This document shows positions 39,978 to 51,774 of a DNA stretch of 64,000 nt, in pieces. The number at the start of each line of letters is the position of its first letter. Position 1 is the first letter of the stretch. Made by a program: the position numbers and the translations under genes. Location of the stretch: assembly GCA_947494435.1 (NCBI GenBank), contig CANLUY010000002.1:620001-684000 (forward strand), read 5' to 3'. This DNA comes from an uncultured Litoreibacter sp. (GTDB lineage Bacteria > Pseudomonadota > Alphaproteobacteria > Rhodobacterales > Rhodobacteraceae). The notes beneath the pieces are model-generated. The model was given only the letters and a program-made list of their open reading frames with translations, was not told the DNA's origin and searched no databases.

Positions 39978-41162
39978 TTATTCACCGCGCCAAATCCAAC
40001 CGCCACCGAGGATACGGGATGTGCCATCTTCATAGAAAACACAGGCTTGCCCAGGTGACACCCCTTCTTCCGGGGTCATCAATTCTACGGTGGCTTCCGT
40101 TGCGCTGATTGGGCGGATGATCGCTGGCATTGGCGGCTTTGTTGAACGGACCCGTACATTGACATGCCATTCTGAAGCGCTGTCAAAAGCTGTGTCACCG
40201 AGCCAGTTGATCTCCCGAATTGGGACCGTGCGGGTCGCCAAAGCCTCTTTGGGACCGACAATCACCTGTTTTTTGTCGACATCGAGCTTCACGACATAAA
40301 GTGGTGTTTCAAGCCCGCCAATACCGAGCCCACGACGTTGCCCGATTGTGTAATGAATGACGCCGTTATGCGTGCCCAGGGGCGTCCCGTCCATATCGAC
40401 GATATCACCGGGCTCGCCTGCGCCCGGACGCAGTTTTTCGATTACGGAGGCGTAGTTGCCGTTGGGGACGAAACAGATATCTTGACTGTCGGGTTTATCC
40501 GCAACGCTTAAACCGTATTTTTCCGCCAATGCACGCGTTTCGGCCTTCGAGGGAAGGTGGCCCAATGGGAAACGCAGATAGTCCAATTGGTCTGGTGTGG
40601 TTGAAAACAGGAAGTAGCTTTGATCCCGATTGGCATCCGCTGCTGAATGTAGTTCAGCGCCCTCTGCGCCAAGCTTGCGTTGAATGTAATGGCCCGTGGC
40701 CATGCAGTCCGCGTCCAAGTCTTTGGCGGTTTCCAGCAGGTCTTTGAATTTTACGCGTTCGTTGCAGCGAATACACGGAACAGGTGTGGCACCACCAAGG
40801 TAGCTGTCTGCGAACTCGTCAATCACTGCGTCTTTGAAAACGTTCTCATAATCGAGAACGTAGTGAGGGAAGCCCATGTCTTCCGCGACGCGGCGGGCAT
40901 CATGGATATCACGGCCTGCGCAGCAGGCGCCTTTTTTTGCCAATGCCGCCCCGTGATCGTAAAGCTGCAATGTGACGCCGACGACATCATAGCCTTCCTC
41001 GGCCAGCATCGCGGCAACAACGGAGCTATCCACACCACCTGACATTGCAACGACCACCCGTGTGTCTTGAGGCGCTTTGGCAAATCCAAGCGAGTTCAAC
41101 TCTGCGTCTGTTCGGTCAAGGGCCATGTCTGTGTCCGATGTCGTGGCGGGGCAATGCCGCAA
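39978..41162 (-). CDS. mnmA: tRNA 2-thiouridine(34) synthase MnmA
   Basis: [52 protein letters not shown]. Start could be internal (ATG 41126). Confidence 0.96.
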   Translation of the reverse strand: MRHCPATTSDTDMALDRTDAELNSLGFAKAPQDTRVVVAMSGGVDSSVVAAMLAEEGYDVVGVTLQLYDHGAALAKKGACCAGRDIHDARRVAEDMGFPHYVLDYENVFKDAVIDEFADSYLGGATPVPCIRCNERVKFKDLLETAKDLDADCMATGHYIQRKLGAEGAELHSAADANRDQSYFLFSTTPDQLDYLRFPLGHLPSKAETRALAEKYGLSVADKPDSQDICFVPNGNYASVIEKLRPGAGEPGDIVDMDGTPLGTHNGVIHYTIGQRRGLGIGGLETPLYVVKLDVDKKQVIVGPKEALATRTVPIREINWLGDTAFDSASEWHVNVRVRSTKPPMPAIIRPISATEATVELMTPEEGVSPGQACVFYEDGTSRILGGGWIWRGE

Positions 41163-41262
41163 AATATATGAAAATCTTAAAGGTGTTCAACCGCAGGCTT
41201 CACGGCTCTTTAAGGCTCATTATGGCATTTGGGGCCTGTGTAGCCGAAAGGAAAGCCCCGAA

Positions 41263-41580
41263 ATGTATCTTAAACGCCCCACTGGCCCGCGTATGGTAAC
41301 TTTGGCCGATGGAACTCGCCTTTCAAGGGCAGATCTGCCTAGCCCGAAGACGTCACGATGGGTTGCAAGTCGTAAAGCGGCAGTTGTCCGCGCAGTTGAT
41401 GCGGGCCTTATTGATAACGAAGAAGCTTGCGAAATGTACGGGCTTTCTGAAGAAGAACTTGACAGCTGGCGCTCCGCCGTGGCCGAATTCGGTGTCGGGG
41501 CTTTGAAAACAACAGCATTGCAGCGTTTTCGGCAAGTTGAACGCAAATCTGATGTAAATTCCGAGCGGCCTGATTGTTAG
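41263..41580 (+). CDS. sciP: DUF1153 protein, SciP-like CtrA inhibitory protein
   Basis: MYLKRPTGPRMVTLADGTRLSRADLPSPKTSRWVASRKAAVVRAVDAGLIDNEEACEMYGLSEEELDSW. Confidence 0.88.
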   Translation: MYLKRPTGPRMVTLADGTRLSRADLPSPKTSRWVASRKAAVVRAVDAGLIDNEEACEMYGLSEEELDSWRSAVAEFGVGALKTTALQRFRQVERKSDVNSERPDC

Positions 41581-41651
41581 TAACCTTAGATTAACCTTTT
41601 TCATTAATGATTGTTAGTAAGGTATTGAGGGGCCCTATCGGAGAGAGTCAA

Positions 41652-42371
41652 ATGCGCGTTCTTCTTGTAGAAGACGATCCAACAACAGCGAAGTCGATTT
41701 CGATGATGCTGACACACGCGAATCTGAACGTGTACACTACAGATCTTGGCGAAGAAGGGATCGATCTAGCAAAACTCTATGACTATGATCTTATCCTTCT
41801 CGATCTGAATCTGCCGGACATGACCGGGCATGAAGTGCTGCGTCAGCTCAGGCTGAGCCGTATCGAAACACCAATTCTGATCCTGTCCGGTGCGGATGAC
41901 ACAGAGAATAAATTGAAGGGGTTTGGCTTTGGTGCAGATGATTACCTTACCAAACCGTTCCACCGCGAAGAACTGGTCGCAAGAATTCATGCGATCATCA
42001 GACGCTCGAAAGGGCATTCACAGTCAATCATCAACACAGGCGATGTGGCCGTAAACCTTGATGCGAAGACTGTTGAAGTGAACGGCAAGGCCGTCCATCT
42101 GACCGGCAAAGAGTATCAGATGCTCGAGCTTCTGTCTTTGCGCAAAGGAACAACGCTGACGAAGGAGATGTTCTTGAACCATCTCTATGGCGGTATGGAT
42201 GAGCCCGAACTGAAGATCATTGATGTGTTCATCTGCAAGCTTCGCAAAAAACTCGCGACGGCAACCGGTGGCGAAAGTCATATCGAAACCGTTTGGGGAC
42301 GGGGTTACGTGCTACGCGATCCGCAACCCATTGACGATACCGGGGATCAGCGCCTCGCGATCGGCGCCTGA
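41652..42371 (+). CDS. ctrA: Cell-cycle response regulator CtrA
   Basis: [67 protein letters not shown]…; OmpR-type output domain. Confidence 0.96.
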   Translation: MRVLLVEDDPTTAKSISMMLTHANLNVYTTDLGEEGIDLAKLYDYDLILLDLNLPDMTGHEVLRQLRLSRIETPILILSGADDTENKLKGFGFGADDYLTKPFHREELVARIHAIIRRSKGHSQSIINTGDVAVNLDAKTVEVNGKAVHLTGKEYQMLELLSLRKGTTLTKEMFLNHLYGGMDEPELKIIDVFICKLRKKLATATGGESHIETVWGRGYVLRDPQPIDDTGDQRLAIGA

Positions 42372-42396
42372 CCGTCGCGATACTCCAATAATTTAG

Positions 42397-42434
42397 AGAC
42401 CCCGTTTCAGCCTCGCTGCAGCGGGGTCTTTTTG
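42397..42434 (+). terminator. Intrinsic terminator downstream of ctrA
   Basis: AGACCCCG (42397-42404)…CGGGGTCT (42422-42429) then TTTTT. Confidence 0.88.
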
Positions 42435-42455
42435 GTTTCAGATGTAGAATTTTAA

Positions 42456-44711
<2,256 letters not shown>

Positions 44712-46808
44712 ATGTCTGAGAAAGGACGGCCCGAGAAACTTTTCAAGCTGTTTTCAAAACTGACAAATTTGGACGGGGTTGGGCCGAAGACAGCAACGCT
44801 GTTCGAAGGGCTTCACATCGAAAAGCCAAAAGACTTGTTGCTCACTTTGCCATCCTCAGGGATTGACCGATCACGCAAAGCGTCCATTCGGGATGTGGTT
44901 TTACCCGAAACCGTGACCGTCGAGGTTGAGATCGGCATGCATGTACCGGCGCGGCAAAAAGGACGCCCGTATCATGTCCATGTCACCGATGCGGAGACGG
45001 AGTTTCGTCTGGTGTTCTTTCACGCGCGTGGCGATTACTTGCAAAAGCAACTGCCCACAGGGCAACGGCGCGTCATCTCAGGCCGGGTCGAGATGTTTGA
45101 TAGCATGGCGCAGATGGTGCATCCGGATCACATGCTGCCCATTGCGAAGGCGGACGCGATCCCTGAATTCGAGCCTGTGTATCCTCTGACGCAAGGTGTG
45201 ACGCAAAAGCTCATGTTTCGCGCCACGCGATCTGCGTTGGGAATGGTGCCGGACATGGCAGAGTGGATTGATCCGGGGCAGCTCGCAAAATCGGATTGGC
45301 CCTCTTTTTATGATGCCATCCATGCCGCACATGCGCCGACAAGTCTGAAAGACATGGCCGCAACAACGCCGGTAAGAGAACGCTTGGCTTATGACGAAAT
45401 GTTTGCACATCAGCTGACTTTGTCGCTGGCGCGCGCGGTAACCCGCGCAAAACCGGGTGTCGCGAGTGTTGCAACGGGCCGATTGCAATCCAAGGTGCTC
45501 GCCGCGTTGCCGTACCGGCCGACGGGCGCGCAGTCGCGTGCCATTGATGAGATCGCGGACGATATGGCCGCGCAGACGCGGATGAACCGGCTGTTACAAG
45601 GGGATGTTGGTTCCGGCAAAACTCTTGTTGCCCTGATGGCTTTGCTAACAGCGGTCGAGGCAGGCGGGCAGGGTGTGTTAATGGCACCAACAGAAATCCT
45701 TGCGCGTCAGCATGTGGAAAGCCTTGCGCCATTGGCGCAATCCGCTGGGATCGTTCTGGAATTGCTCACTGGTCGGGACAAAGGGGCAGACCGCGCGGCG
45801 AAACTCGCAGCGCTTGCGCAAGGCGACATTCAGGTTTTGGTCGGTACACATGCAGTGTTCCAGAAGGACGTCGCATTTAAGGACCTCCGGCTTGCCGTCG
45901 TCGATGAACAGCATCGTTTTGGTGTTTCGCAGCGGATGGAGCTAGGCGCGAAGGGCAAAGCGGTTGATGTGCTGGTGATGACGGCCACACCGATACCGCG
46001 ATCCCTAGCTTTGGCGCAATTTGGCGACATGGATGTCTCTGTCCTTGATGAAAAACCACCTGGTCGAAAGCCTGTGACGACGGCAACCGTCTCGACTTCG
46101 CGGATGGATGAAGTCGTAGGCAAGCTGCGGGGGGCTATTGCTGAGGGCAGGCAGGCGTATTGGGTTTGTCCGCTGGTTGAGGAAAGCGAGGTGTCCGATA
46201 AGACTGCTGCGGAAGAGCGTTTCAAACGGTTGCGTGCGTCCTTGGGCGAAGGCGTCGTTGGCTTGGTGCATGGCCAAATGCCACCAGTCGAAAAAGACGC
46301 GGCCATGGCAAAATTTGTAGCTGGCGAAACGAAAGTTCTGGTTGCGACGACCGTCATCGAAGTTGGCGTGAATGTCCCCAATGCCACGATTATGGTGATT
46401 GAACGTGCCGAAGGGTTTGGTCTTGCGCAACTGCATCAACTCAGAGGGCGCGTCGGGCGCGGGGACGGGGCCTCCACCTGCTTACTGATGTTTCAAGACC
46501 CGTTGAGTGAAACAGCAAAGCGCAGGTTGAATATCCTGCGTGAGACCGAGGATGGGTTTGTTATCTCCGAAGAGGACTTAGCGATGCGCGGTGCGGGGGA
46601 CCTGATCGGCACCGCCCAATCCGGATTGCCACGATTCAGAATTGCAGACCTAGAACGGCAATCCGCATTGATGGAGGTTGCGCAAAGCGATGCACGGGCC
46701 CTTCTTACGATGGATCCGTCATTAACATCTGACAGGGGGCAAGCAGCGCGTGTTCTCTTGTGGTTGATGGAACAAGACCGCGCAATCCGTTTGATATCAG
46801 TGGGTTAG
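44712..46808 (+). CDS. recG: ATP-dependent DNA helicase RecG
   Basis: LLQGDVGSGKTLVALMALL, DEQHRFGVSQR, MTATPIPRSLA, RGRVGRG motifs. Confidence 0.97.
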   Translation: MSEKGRPEKLFKLFSKLTNLDGVGPKTATLFEGLHIEKPKDLLLTLPSSGIDRSRKASIRDVVLPETVTVEVEIGMHVPARQKGRPYHVHVTDAETEFRLVFFHARGDYLQKQLPTGQRRVISGRVEMFDSMAQMVHPDHMLPIAKADAIPEFEPVYPLTQGVTQKLMFRATRSALGMVPDMAEWIDPGQLAKSDWPSFYDAIHAAHAPTSLKDMAATTPVRERLAYDEMFAHQLTLSLARAVTRAKPGVASVATGRLQSKVLAALPYRPTGAQSRAIDEIADDMAAQTRMNRLLQGDVGSGKTLVALMALLTAVEAGGQGVLMAPTEILARQHVESLAPLAQSAGIVLELLTGRDKGADRAAKLAALAQGDIQVLVGTHAVFQKDVAFKDLRLAVVDEQHRFGVSQRMELGAKGKAVDVLVMTATPIPRSLALAQFGDMDVSVLDEKPPGRKPVTTATVSTSRMDEVVGKLRGAIAEGRQAYWVCPLVEESEVSDKTAAEERFKRLRASLGEGVVGLVHGQMPPVEKDAAMAKFVAGETKVLVATTVIEVGVNVPNATIMVIERAEGFGLAQLHQLRGRVGRGDGASTCLLMFQDPLSETAKRRLNILRETEDGFVISEEDLAMRGAGDLIGTAQSGLPRFRIADLERQSALMEVAQSDARALLTMDPSLTSDRGQAARVLLWLMEQDRAIRLISVG

Positions 46809-46847
46809 GTCTGCTCGAATCTTCTGCAAACTATTTTGTTCGCAAAT

Positions 46848-46862
46848 GTTCTTAAAAAGTTC
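46848..46862. promoter_or_regulatory. Candidate LexA/SOS box (GTTCttaaaaaGTTC)
   Basis: Exact match to the alphaproteobacterial LexA consensus GTTC-N7-GTTC; a second imperfect site GAACaaataagCAAC at 46886-46900. Confidence 0.7.
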
Positions 46863-46932
46863 TTTACTTTAACTAACGAAAATGAGAACAAATAAGCAAC
46901 AAAGAGAACAAGATTTGAGGAGGTCACCGCCC

Positions 46933-47055
46933 ATGATCGCAGATGTTAAAGAAATTCTGATGAATTCGCGTAGCACACTTTTGCAAGATGCCGCAGGAAT
47001 TGCCGCGATTGGTGTGATGATGACCGTGGTTCTGTACCTGCCACAACTGATGTAA
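46933..47055 (+). CDS. 40-aa single-TM microprotein MIADVKEILMNSRSTLLQDAAGIAAIGVMMTVVLYLPQLM, putatively SOS-controlled
   Basis: ATG 46933 to TAA 47053-47055 with upstream purine-rich RBS (GAGGAGG at 46917-46923); C-terminal hydrophobic helix. Below the ORF-track cutoff. Confidence 0.7.
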   Translation: MIADVKEILMNSRSTLLQDAAGIAAIGVMMTVVLYLPQLM

Positions 47056-47212
47056 CCAGATAACTGCCTGCTGTCTGATGCCCTTGGTAGGGTCTCGCGC
47101 CTCTGTCCCGTCGCGCCGGACCAACCCCGATACGCCCTTGTCCCCAACTTGTATGCCGGGCTGCCTCTTTCCCCGGTTTCTGCGTATCGGCCCATTCCAG
47201 ACAAGCCGACTG

Positions 47213-47248
47213 CCGCCGCCTCCCGTCCCGGAGTGCGGCGGTTTTTTT
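47213..47248 (+). terminator. Strong intrinsic terminator of the microprotein unit
   Basis: CCGCCGC (47213-47219)…GCGGCGG (47235-47241) followed by T8. Confidence 0.88.
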
Positions 47249-47676
47249 TATGAAGTGGCTTCTACAAGAGCATCTAGGGTGAGCATGATGGATGCGTGAC
47301 GATTTTTATAATCGCGCGCGGGCAGCAAGACTTTTAGGCCCTCAAAGGGCGCGTCGGGTTCCGGACCGTTTTCCTTCAGCATGGCTTTTAGCTGATCTCT
47401 CGCTGACAAGATTTCTTCCGCGCTTCGACCGATAATGCTTTTGGCCACGACGGAGGCGGCCGCTTGTCCCAGCGCGCAGGCTTTGACGTCTTGGCCGAAG
47501 GCTGCAACCTTTCCATCAGCCATCGTGACATCAATCGTCACGGTTGAGCCGCAGAGCGGGGAGCGTTTCTTGACGGTATGCTCAGGGTTCTCCAGCCGAT
47601 CCAGATGCGGGATATCTGCGGTGAGGGCCAGTATCTGGCCAGAGTAGAGTTTGATCAGATCGCCGTCTGTGCTCAT
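47248..47676 (-). CDS. NifU/IscU-like iron-sulfur cluster scaffold family protein
   Basis: HTVKKRSPLCGSTVTIDVTMADGKVAAFGQDVKACALGQAAASVVAK; start chosen at MSTDGDLIKLYS. Confidence 0.85.
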   Translation of the reverse strand: MSTDGDLIKLYSGQILALTADIPHLDRLENPEHTVKKRSPLCGSTVTIDVTMADGKVAAFGQDVKACALGQAAASVVAKSIIGRSAEEILSARDQLKAMLKENGPEPDAPFEGLKVLLPARDYKNRHASIMLTLDALVEATS

Positions 47677-47743
47677 CTTGCTTGTCCTTGGCTCGTCTGC
47701 TTCATAGATAAGGCCGTCCGCGCCAGATGCAAAAGGAAACGAC

Positions 47744-48118
47744 ATGGGATTTGATCCTGCGACACTAAAGTACAACGATCAGGGGTTGGTGCCGTGCATT
47801 GCTCAGGCGGAGGGCGATGGCGAGGTTTTGATGATGGCCTGGATGAATGCGGAGGCCGTGGCCAAGACCCTTGAGACGGGGCGGGTGACCTATTGGTCGA
47901 GGTCAAGGCAGGCGTTTTGGATCAAGGGGGAGACCTCTGGTCATACGCAGGAATTGGTGGACCTTAGAGTGGATTGTGACCGGGATTGTTTGCTGGCGAT
48001 TGTGCGGCAAACAGGGGCGGCTTGTCATACCAATCGACGGGTTTGCTTCTATACTTCTGTGATCTCAGGTGATGAAGTTGAGTTGATGAAGCCGGAACCC
48101 CCGCATGCGGGGGATTAG
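47744..48118 (+). CDS. hisI: Phosphoribosyl-AMP cyclohydrolase
   Basis: VLMMAWMNAEAVAKTLETGRVTYWSRSRQAFWIKGETSGHTQ…DCDRDCLLAIVRQTGAACHTNRRVCFY. Confidence 0.95.
   Translation: MGFDPATLKYNDQGLVPCIAQAEGDGEVLMMAWMNAEAVAKTLETGRVTYWSRSRQAFWIKGETSGHTQELVDLRVDCDRDCLLAIVRQTGAACHTNRRVCFYTSVISGDEVELMKPEPPHAGD
48099..48116. repeat. 18-nt palindromic element CCCCGCATGCGGGGGATT, copy 2 (inside the hisI 3' end)
   Basis: Identical to 35619-35636; encodes the hisI C-terminal residues PHAGD just before the stop. Confidence 0.7.
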
Positions 48119-48166
48119 GTCAACACACTGAATTTGCGGTATAATCGTAAAATCAGTAACCAAATA

Positions 48167-49012
48167 TTAACCGTCCAGACCGACCATTTCGCGGATATCA
48201 GCGGGCGTGTATCCTTCGGCACGAAATTTTGACAGCGCGCGGGCATCGTCGCGTTTGGCAAGGCGTTTCCCGGCCTCGTCGCGGATCAGTGTATGATGGT
48301 GGTACAGGGGCGTTGGTAGGCCGAGCAACGTCAGCAAGAGGACTTGAATGGGGGTAAAGCCGAACAGGTCTTCCCCGCGGACGACATGGGTGATCGCTTG
48401 GCTGTGGTCATCGAGCGCGGAGGCCAGAAAATAAGCGACGATCGCATCTGATTTGCGAAACAGGACGATATCGCCGATTTGTTCCGTCGCGACACTGCGT
48501 CGGATCGGATGTGTGCCCTCATGTGACGGGCCGGTTTCAATGAAATTTGGCAGATCAGGGCCGAAAGTATCCAGCGCGCGGTCGAGATGCAGGCGTAACG
48601 CGTCCCCGGTCTGTCGGGTGGACATTGAACGCGTTTTGCATGTGCCGGGATAAACGGCTGGCAATGCGTCTTCTTGCGGTGCGGATTGTGCGGCCTGAAT
48701 GTCCTTTCGCGAACAGGAACAAGGGTAGAGCAGGTCAGCGGCAGCGAGCTTGTCAATCGCTGGCGTGTAGCTGTCTATCTGTGTGGATTGTCTTAGGATT
48801 GGTCCGTCCCAAGTGAGGCCAAGCCAAGTCAGGTCATCAATAATCTGGGCGTCATATTCGGGCTTGGACCGCTGCAGATCAGTGTCCTCCATACGCAAAA
48901 GAAACTTCCCGCCATTTGCCCGTGCCATGTCATGCGCAATGATCGCCGAATAAGCGTGGCCGAGATGCAGGGGACCGGTTGGGCTTGGCGCAAAGCGTGT
49001 TCGAAATGTCAT
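48167..49012 (-). CDS. gluQ: Glutamyl-Q tRNA(Asp) synthetase
   Basis: RFAPSPTGPLHLGHAYSAIIAHDMA; truncated GluRS-like length; CSCSRKDI Cys motif. Confidence 0.92.
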   Translation of the reverse strand: MTFRTRFAPSPTGPLHLGHAYSAIIAHDMARANGGKFLLRMEDTDLQRSKPEYDAQIIDDLTWLGLTWDGPILRQSTQIDSYTPAIDKLAAADLLYPCSCSRKDIQAAQSAPQEDALPAVYPGTCKTRSMSTRQTGDALRLHLDRALDTFGPDLPNFIETGPSHEGTHPIRRSVATEQIGDIVLFRKSDAIVAYFLASALDDHSQAITHVVRGEDLFGFTPIQVLLLTLLGLPTPLYHHHTLIRDEAGKRLAKRDDARALSKFRAEGYTPADIREMVGLDG

Positions 49013-49620
49013 GTCTTCTCAAAGAGGTAGATCATGCTCTTCAAGTCAATGCCGGGCAGATGGGTGCCGTAGTCTTCTGCATGCAAGCGGTGTCCGGCCT
49101 GCTTGAGCTTCGCAATGCCTGTGGGATAGCTTGGATCGGCGAGCGCGTGATCGTTCAGTGACAGACCGAAGAATCCGCCTTTGGGCAGCAAGGCCATCAA
49201 CGTCTCCATCAAACTGGCGGGACCCGCGCCGGTTGAGATCACACCAACGGCCATAATGGCGGGGTATTGGTCTTGTGCGATGGGAAGTGGTGCGGAGAGG
49301 TCAAGTTTGATCAGGTGACGATAGAGGCCCTTGTCGCGGCATTTCTCCAGCATGCCATCCGATGGGTCCATACCGTCGATTGTGTTAAAGCCAGCAGCGG
49401 CGAAAGCCTGCCCTGATAGCCCTGTGCCGCATCCGTAGTCGAGGATCGGCATGTCGCGGTCTGGCTGCGCTGTCAGAAAGGCTTGGGCCAGTCGGGCGGG
49501 AGTGGCATAGCCGTTTTCGCCTACTTCGTCTTCATAGCTTTCCGCCCATTCATCATAAAGCGTGCGCAACGCGTCGGGGCCAGAGGTCGCATAGGTTTTG
49601 TCTAAGAATTTTTCAGCCAT
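49009..49620 (-). CDS. Class I SAM-dependent methyltransferase
   Basis: ILDYGCGTGLSGQAFAAAGFNTIDGMDPSDGMLE. Confidence 0.88.
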   Translation of the reverse strand: MAEKFLDKTYATSGPDALRTLYDEWAESYEDEVGENGYATPARLAQAFLTAQPDRDMPILDYGCGTGLSGQAFAAAGFNTIDGMDPSDGMLEKCRDKGLYRHLIKLDLSAPLPIAQDQYPAIMAVGVISTGAGPASLMETLMALLPKGGFFGLSLNDHALADPSYPTGIAKLKQAGHRLHAEDYGTHLPGIDLKSMIYLFEKT

Positions 49621-49641
49621 GGCGTAAGCGTGCCAAAACCG

Positions 49642-50997
49642 TTAGGCCGCGTCCAGTCGCGCGTGATCAAGCCATTGGGACCAAGCGTGTTTCGCGCGGT
49701 CGGTGTACATCTTGTAGCGGGTCGCGCGGTTCTTGCGGCCGGTTTTGGCATCGACCACGGGTGGGAACAGGCCGAAATTGACGTTCATCGGCTGGAATGT
49801 TTTCGCGTCAGCGCCACCCGTGATGTGGGTTACCAGTGCGCCCATAGCGGTTTCGGGTGCTGGTGCGTCAATCGCGTGACCTAGGATTTCAGCGGCGGCG
49901 TAGCGGCCTGCCAGCAAGCCCATTGCGGCGGATTCGACATAGCCTTCAACGCCTGTGATCTGGCCTGCAAAGCGCAGATGGGGCTTCGATTTCAAACGCA
50001 TCTGGTTGTCCAGCAGTGTGGGCGAGTTGATGAACGTGTTGCGGTGAATGCCACCAAGGCGGGCGAATTCCGCTTCTTCTAATCCGGGTATCATACGCAG
50101 CACTTCTTTTTGTGCCCCGTATTTCATCTTGGTCTGGAAGCCCACGATGTTGAAAAGTGTGCCCAGCGCATTGTCGCGGCGCAGCTGCACGATGGCGTGC
50201 GCCTTGATGTCGGGTTGGTGCGGGTTGGTCAGGCCAACAGGCTTCATCGGGCCATAGCGCAGTGTTTCGCGTCCGCGGTCGGCCATCACTTCGATGGGCA
50301 GACAGCCGTCAAAATATTTTGCGGTCTCGCCTTCTTTGAATTCGGTTTTGTCAGAGGCCAGAAGCGCGTCGATGAAAGCTTCATAGGTCTCTTTATCCAT
50401 GGGGCAGTTCAGGTAGGCGGTGCGGTCTTCTTCCGTTTCGCCTTTGTCATAGCGCGACTGGAACCACGCTTTGTCCATATTGATCGTGTCGAAATAAATG
50501 ATGGGTGCAATTGCGTCGAAAAAGGCGAGCGCATCCTGACCAGTCTCTGCCGCAATGGCTTCGGCCAGACTGCCGGAGGTGAGGGGGCCGGTTGCGATGA
50601 TCCAGTTGCCATCTTCTGGAAGGCCGGTGATTTCATCGTAGCTGATCGAGATATTCGGATGGGCTTTGAGTTGTGCTGTCACGGTTTCCGCAAATGGATC
50701 GCGGTCGACCGCCAATGCACCGCCAGCGGGCAGGGCGTGTTTGTCGGCGCTTGCCATGATCAACCCGCCCGCTTGGCGCATTTCCCAATGCAGGAGCCCT
50801 ACGGCGTTCTGTTCGTCATCGTCTGAGCGGAAGGAATTGGAGCAGACCATCTCTCCCAGATTTCCGGTCCGGTGGGCGAAGGTTTCGACCTTGGGGCGCA
50901 TTTCGTGGATCACAACCTGCACGCCCATATTGGCCGCTTGCCAAGCCGCTTCTGATCCGGCCATGCCGCCGCCGATGATGTTGAGAATTTGTGTCAT
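49642..50997 (-). CDS. trmFO: Methylenetetrahydrofolate-tRNA-(uracil-5-)-methyltransferase TrmFO
   Basis: [32 protein letters not shown]…[12 protein letters not shown]. Confidence 0.97.
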   Translation of the reverse strand: MTQILNIIGGGMAGSEAAWQAANMGVQVVIHEMRPKVETFAHRTGNLGEMVCSNSFRSDDDEQNAVGLLHWEMRQAGGLIMASADKHALPAGGALAVDRDPFAETVTAQLKAHPNISISYDEITGLPEDGNWIIATGPLTSGSLAEAIAAETGQDALAFFDAIAPIIYFDTINMDKAWFQSRYDKGETEEDRTAYLNCPMDKETYEAFIDALLASDKTEFKEGETAKYFDGCLPIEVMADRGRETLRYGPMKPVGLTNPHQPDIKAHAIVQLRRDNALGTLFNIVGFQTKMKYGAQKEVLRMIPGLEEAEFARLGGIHRNTFINSPTLLDNQMRLKSKPHLRFAGQITGVEGYVESAAMGLLAGRYAAAEILGHAIDAPAPETAMGALVTHITGGADAKTFQPMNVNFGLFPPVVDAKTGRKNRATRYKMYTDRAKHAWSQWLDHARLDAA

Positions 50998-51051
50998 GCC
51001 TTGGCATGTAGCTTGCCCGCCCCGATTTGAAAAGGGAGGGCCCGCCAGATG

Positions 51052-51654
51052 CTACCGGGCGACAGCCTGAAGGTGTGTGGCTGTGTCGGTATCTTGGTTG
51101 TCTTGCCTGACGACGCGCAATGTGGGCCGTTTTGGTTCCGGCTCTGCTGTGCGGCTGGATGTGAACATTGGGATGGTGCGTGGGGACGGTGTTGGCTCGG
51201 CCACGGGACGTTCTGCGGGGGTCGCTGATGGTCTGACGCGGCGCGGTTTGACTGGCGCGCGCTTTTTCAGATGCAAGCTGCTGCTGCCGCCCGGGGTCGT
51301 GATGGCGATTAACAGGAGAACCGCAATCAGCAATGCGTTGAGCCAAATTGCCTGCAAGGACACATCCGTAGGGTGCGACGCTTTTTGTGCCCAAGTCGAG
51401 ACGAACATGAACCCTGCGAGCAGCAATGCGCCGCCGCGCACACATTTTCCGACCATGATGGCGAAGGCGCATAAGAAGACGATGCTGTGTGCTGCGAGGA
51501 TGGAGAACTCTGGGCGAAGCAGTGCTGTTGTGACGCCTGAGATCGTCGCGTCTTTGACAAAGCCAACCCCGATCGCGAGGAAGTAGGACGCAATCAAGAT
51601 GCGCACAACCGCGAGGATCATGAACGTCTCGCTTTGGGGGCGTCGTTTGGACAT
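51052..51654 (-). CDS. Hypothetical multi-TM membrane protein with Pro/Arg-rich C-terminal tail
   Basis: Several hydrophobic segments and a low-complexity cytoplasmic tail. Confidence 0.6.
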   Translation of the reverse strand: MSKRRPQSETFMILAVVRILIASYFLAIGVGFVKDATISGVTTALLRPEFSILAAHSIVFLCAFAIMVGKCVRGGALLLAGFMFVSTWAQKASHPTDVSLQAIWLNALLIAVLLLIAITTPGGSSSLHLKKRAPVKPRRVRPSATPAERPVAEPTPSPRTIPMFTSSRTAEPEPKRPTLRVVRQDNQDTDTATHLQAVAR

Positions 51655-51774
51655 TGTGAAGGCTCCACACCAGATTGATTTACCGACGGCTTTAGGGGCC
51701 GCCGTTTTTGATCGTCTGGTTAATGAAGCCTTAAAATGTGGTCAGATCTTGGCCAGAGTTCGGCTCAAAGACGC

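Noticed and set aside
41591-41607. Canonical full CtrA box (TTAA-N7-TTAA) upstream of ctrA
   Set aside because: The TTAA motifs present are spaced by 9 nt rather than 7, so only half-site-like similarity can be claimed.
50110-50826. 238-aa ORF antisense to trmFO
   Set aside because: Antisense shadow ORF; the trmFO frame has clear family motifs.
50816-51670. 284-aa minus-strand ORF overlapping the trmFO start and the membrane-protein gene
   Set aside because: His/Arg/Pro-rich translation typical of a wrong frame; overlaps two better-supported genes.
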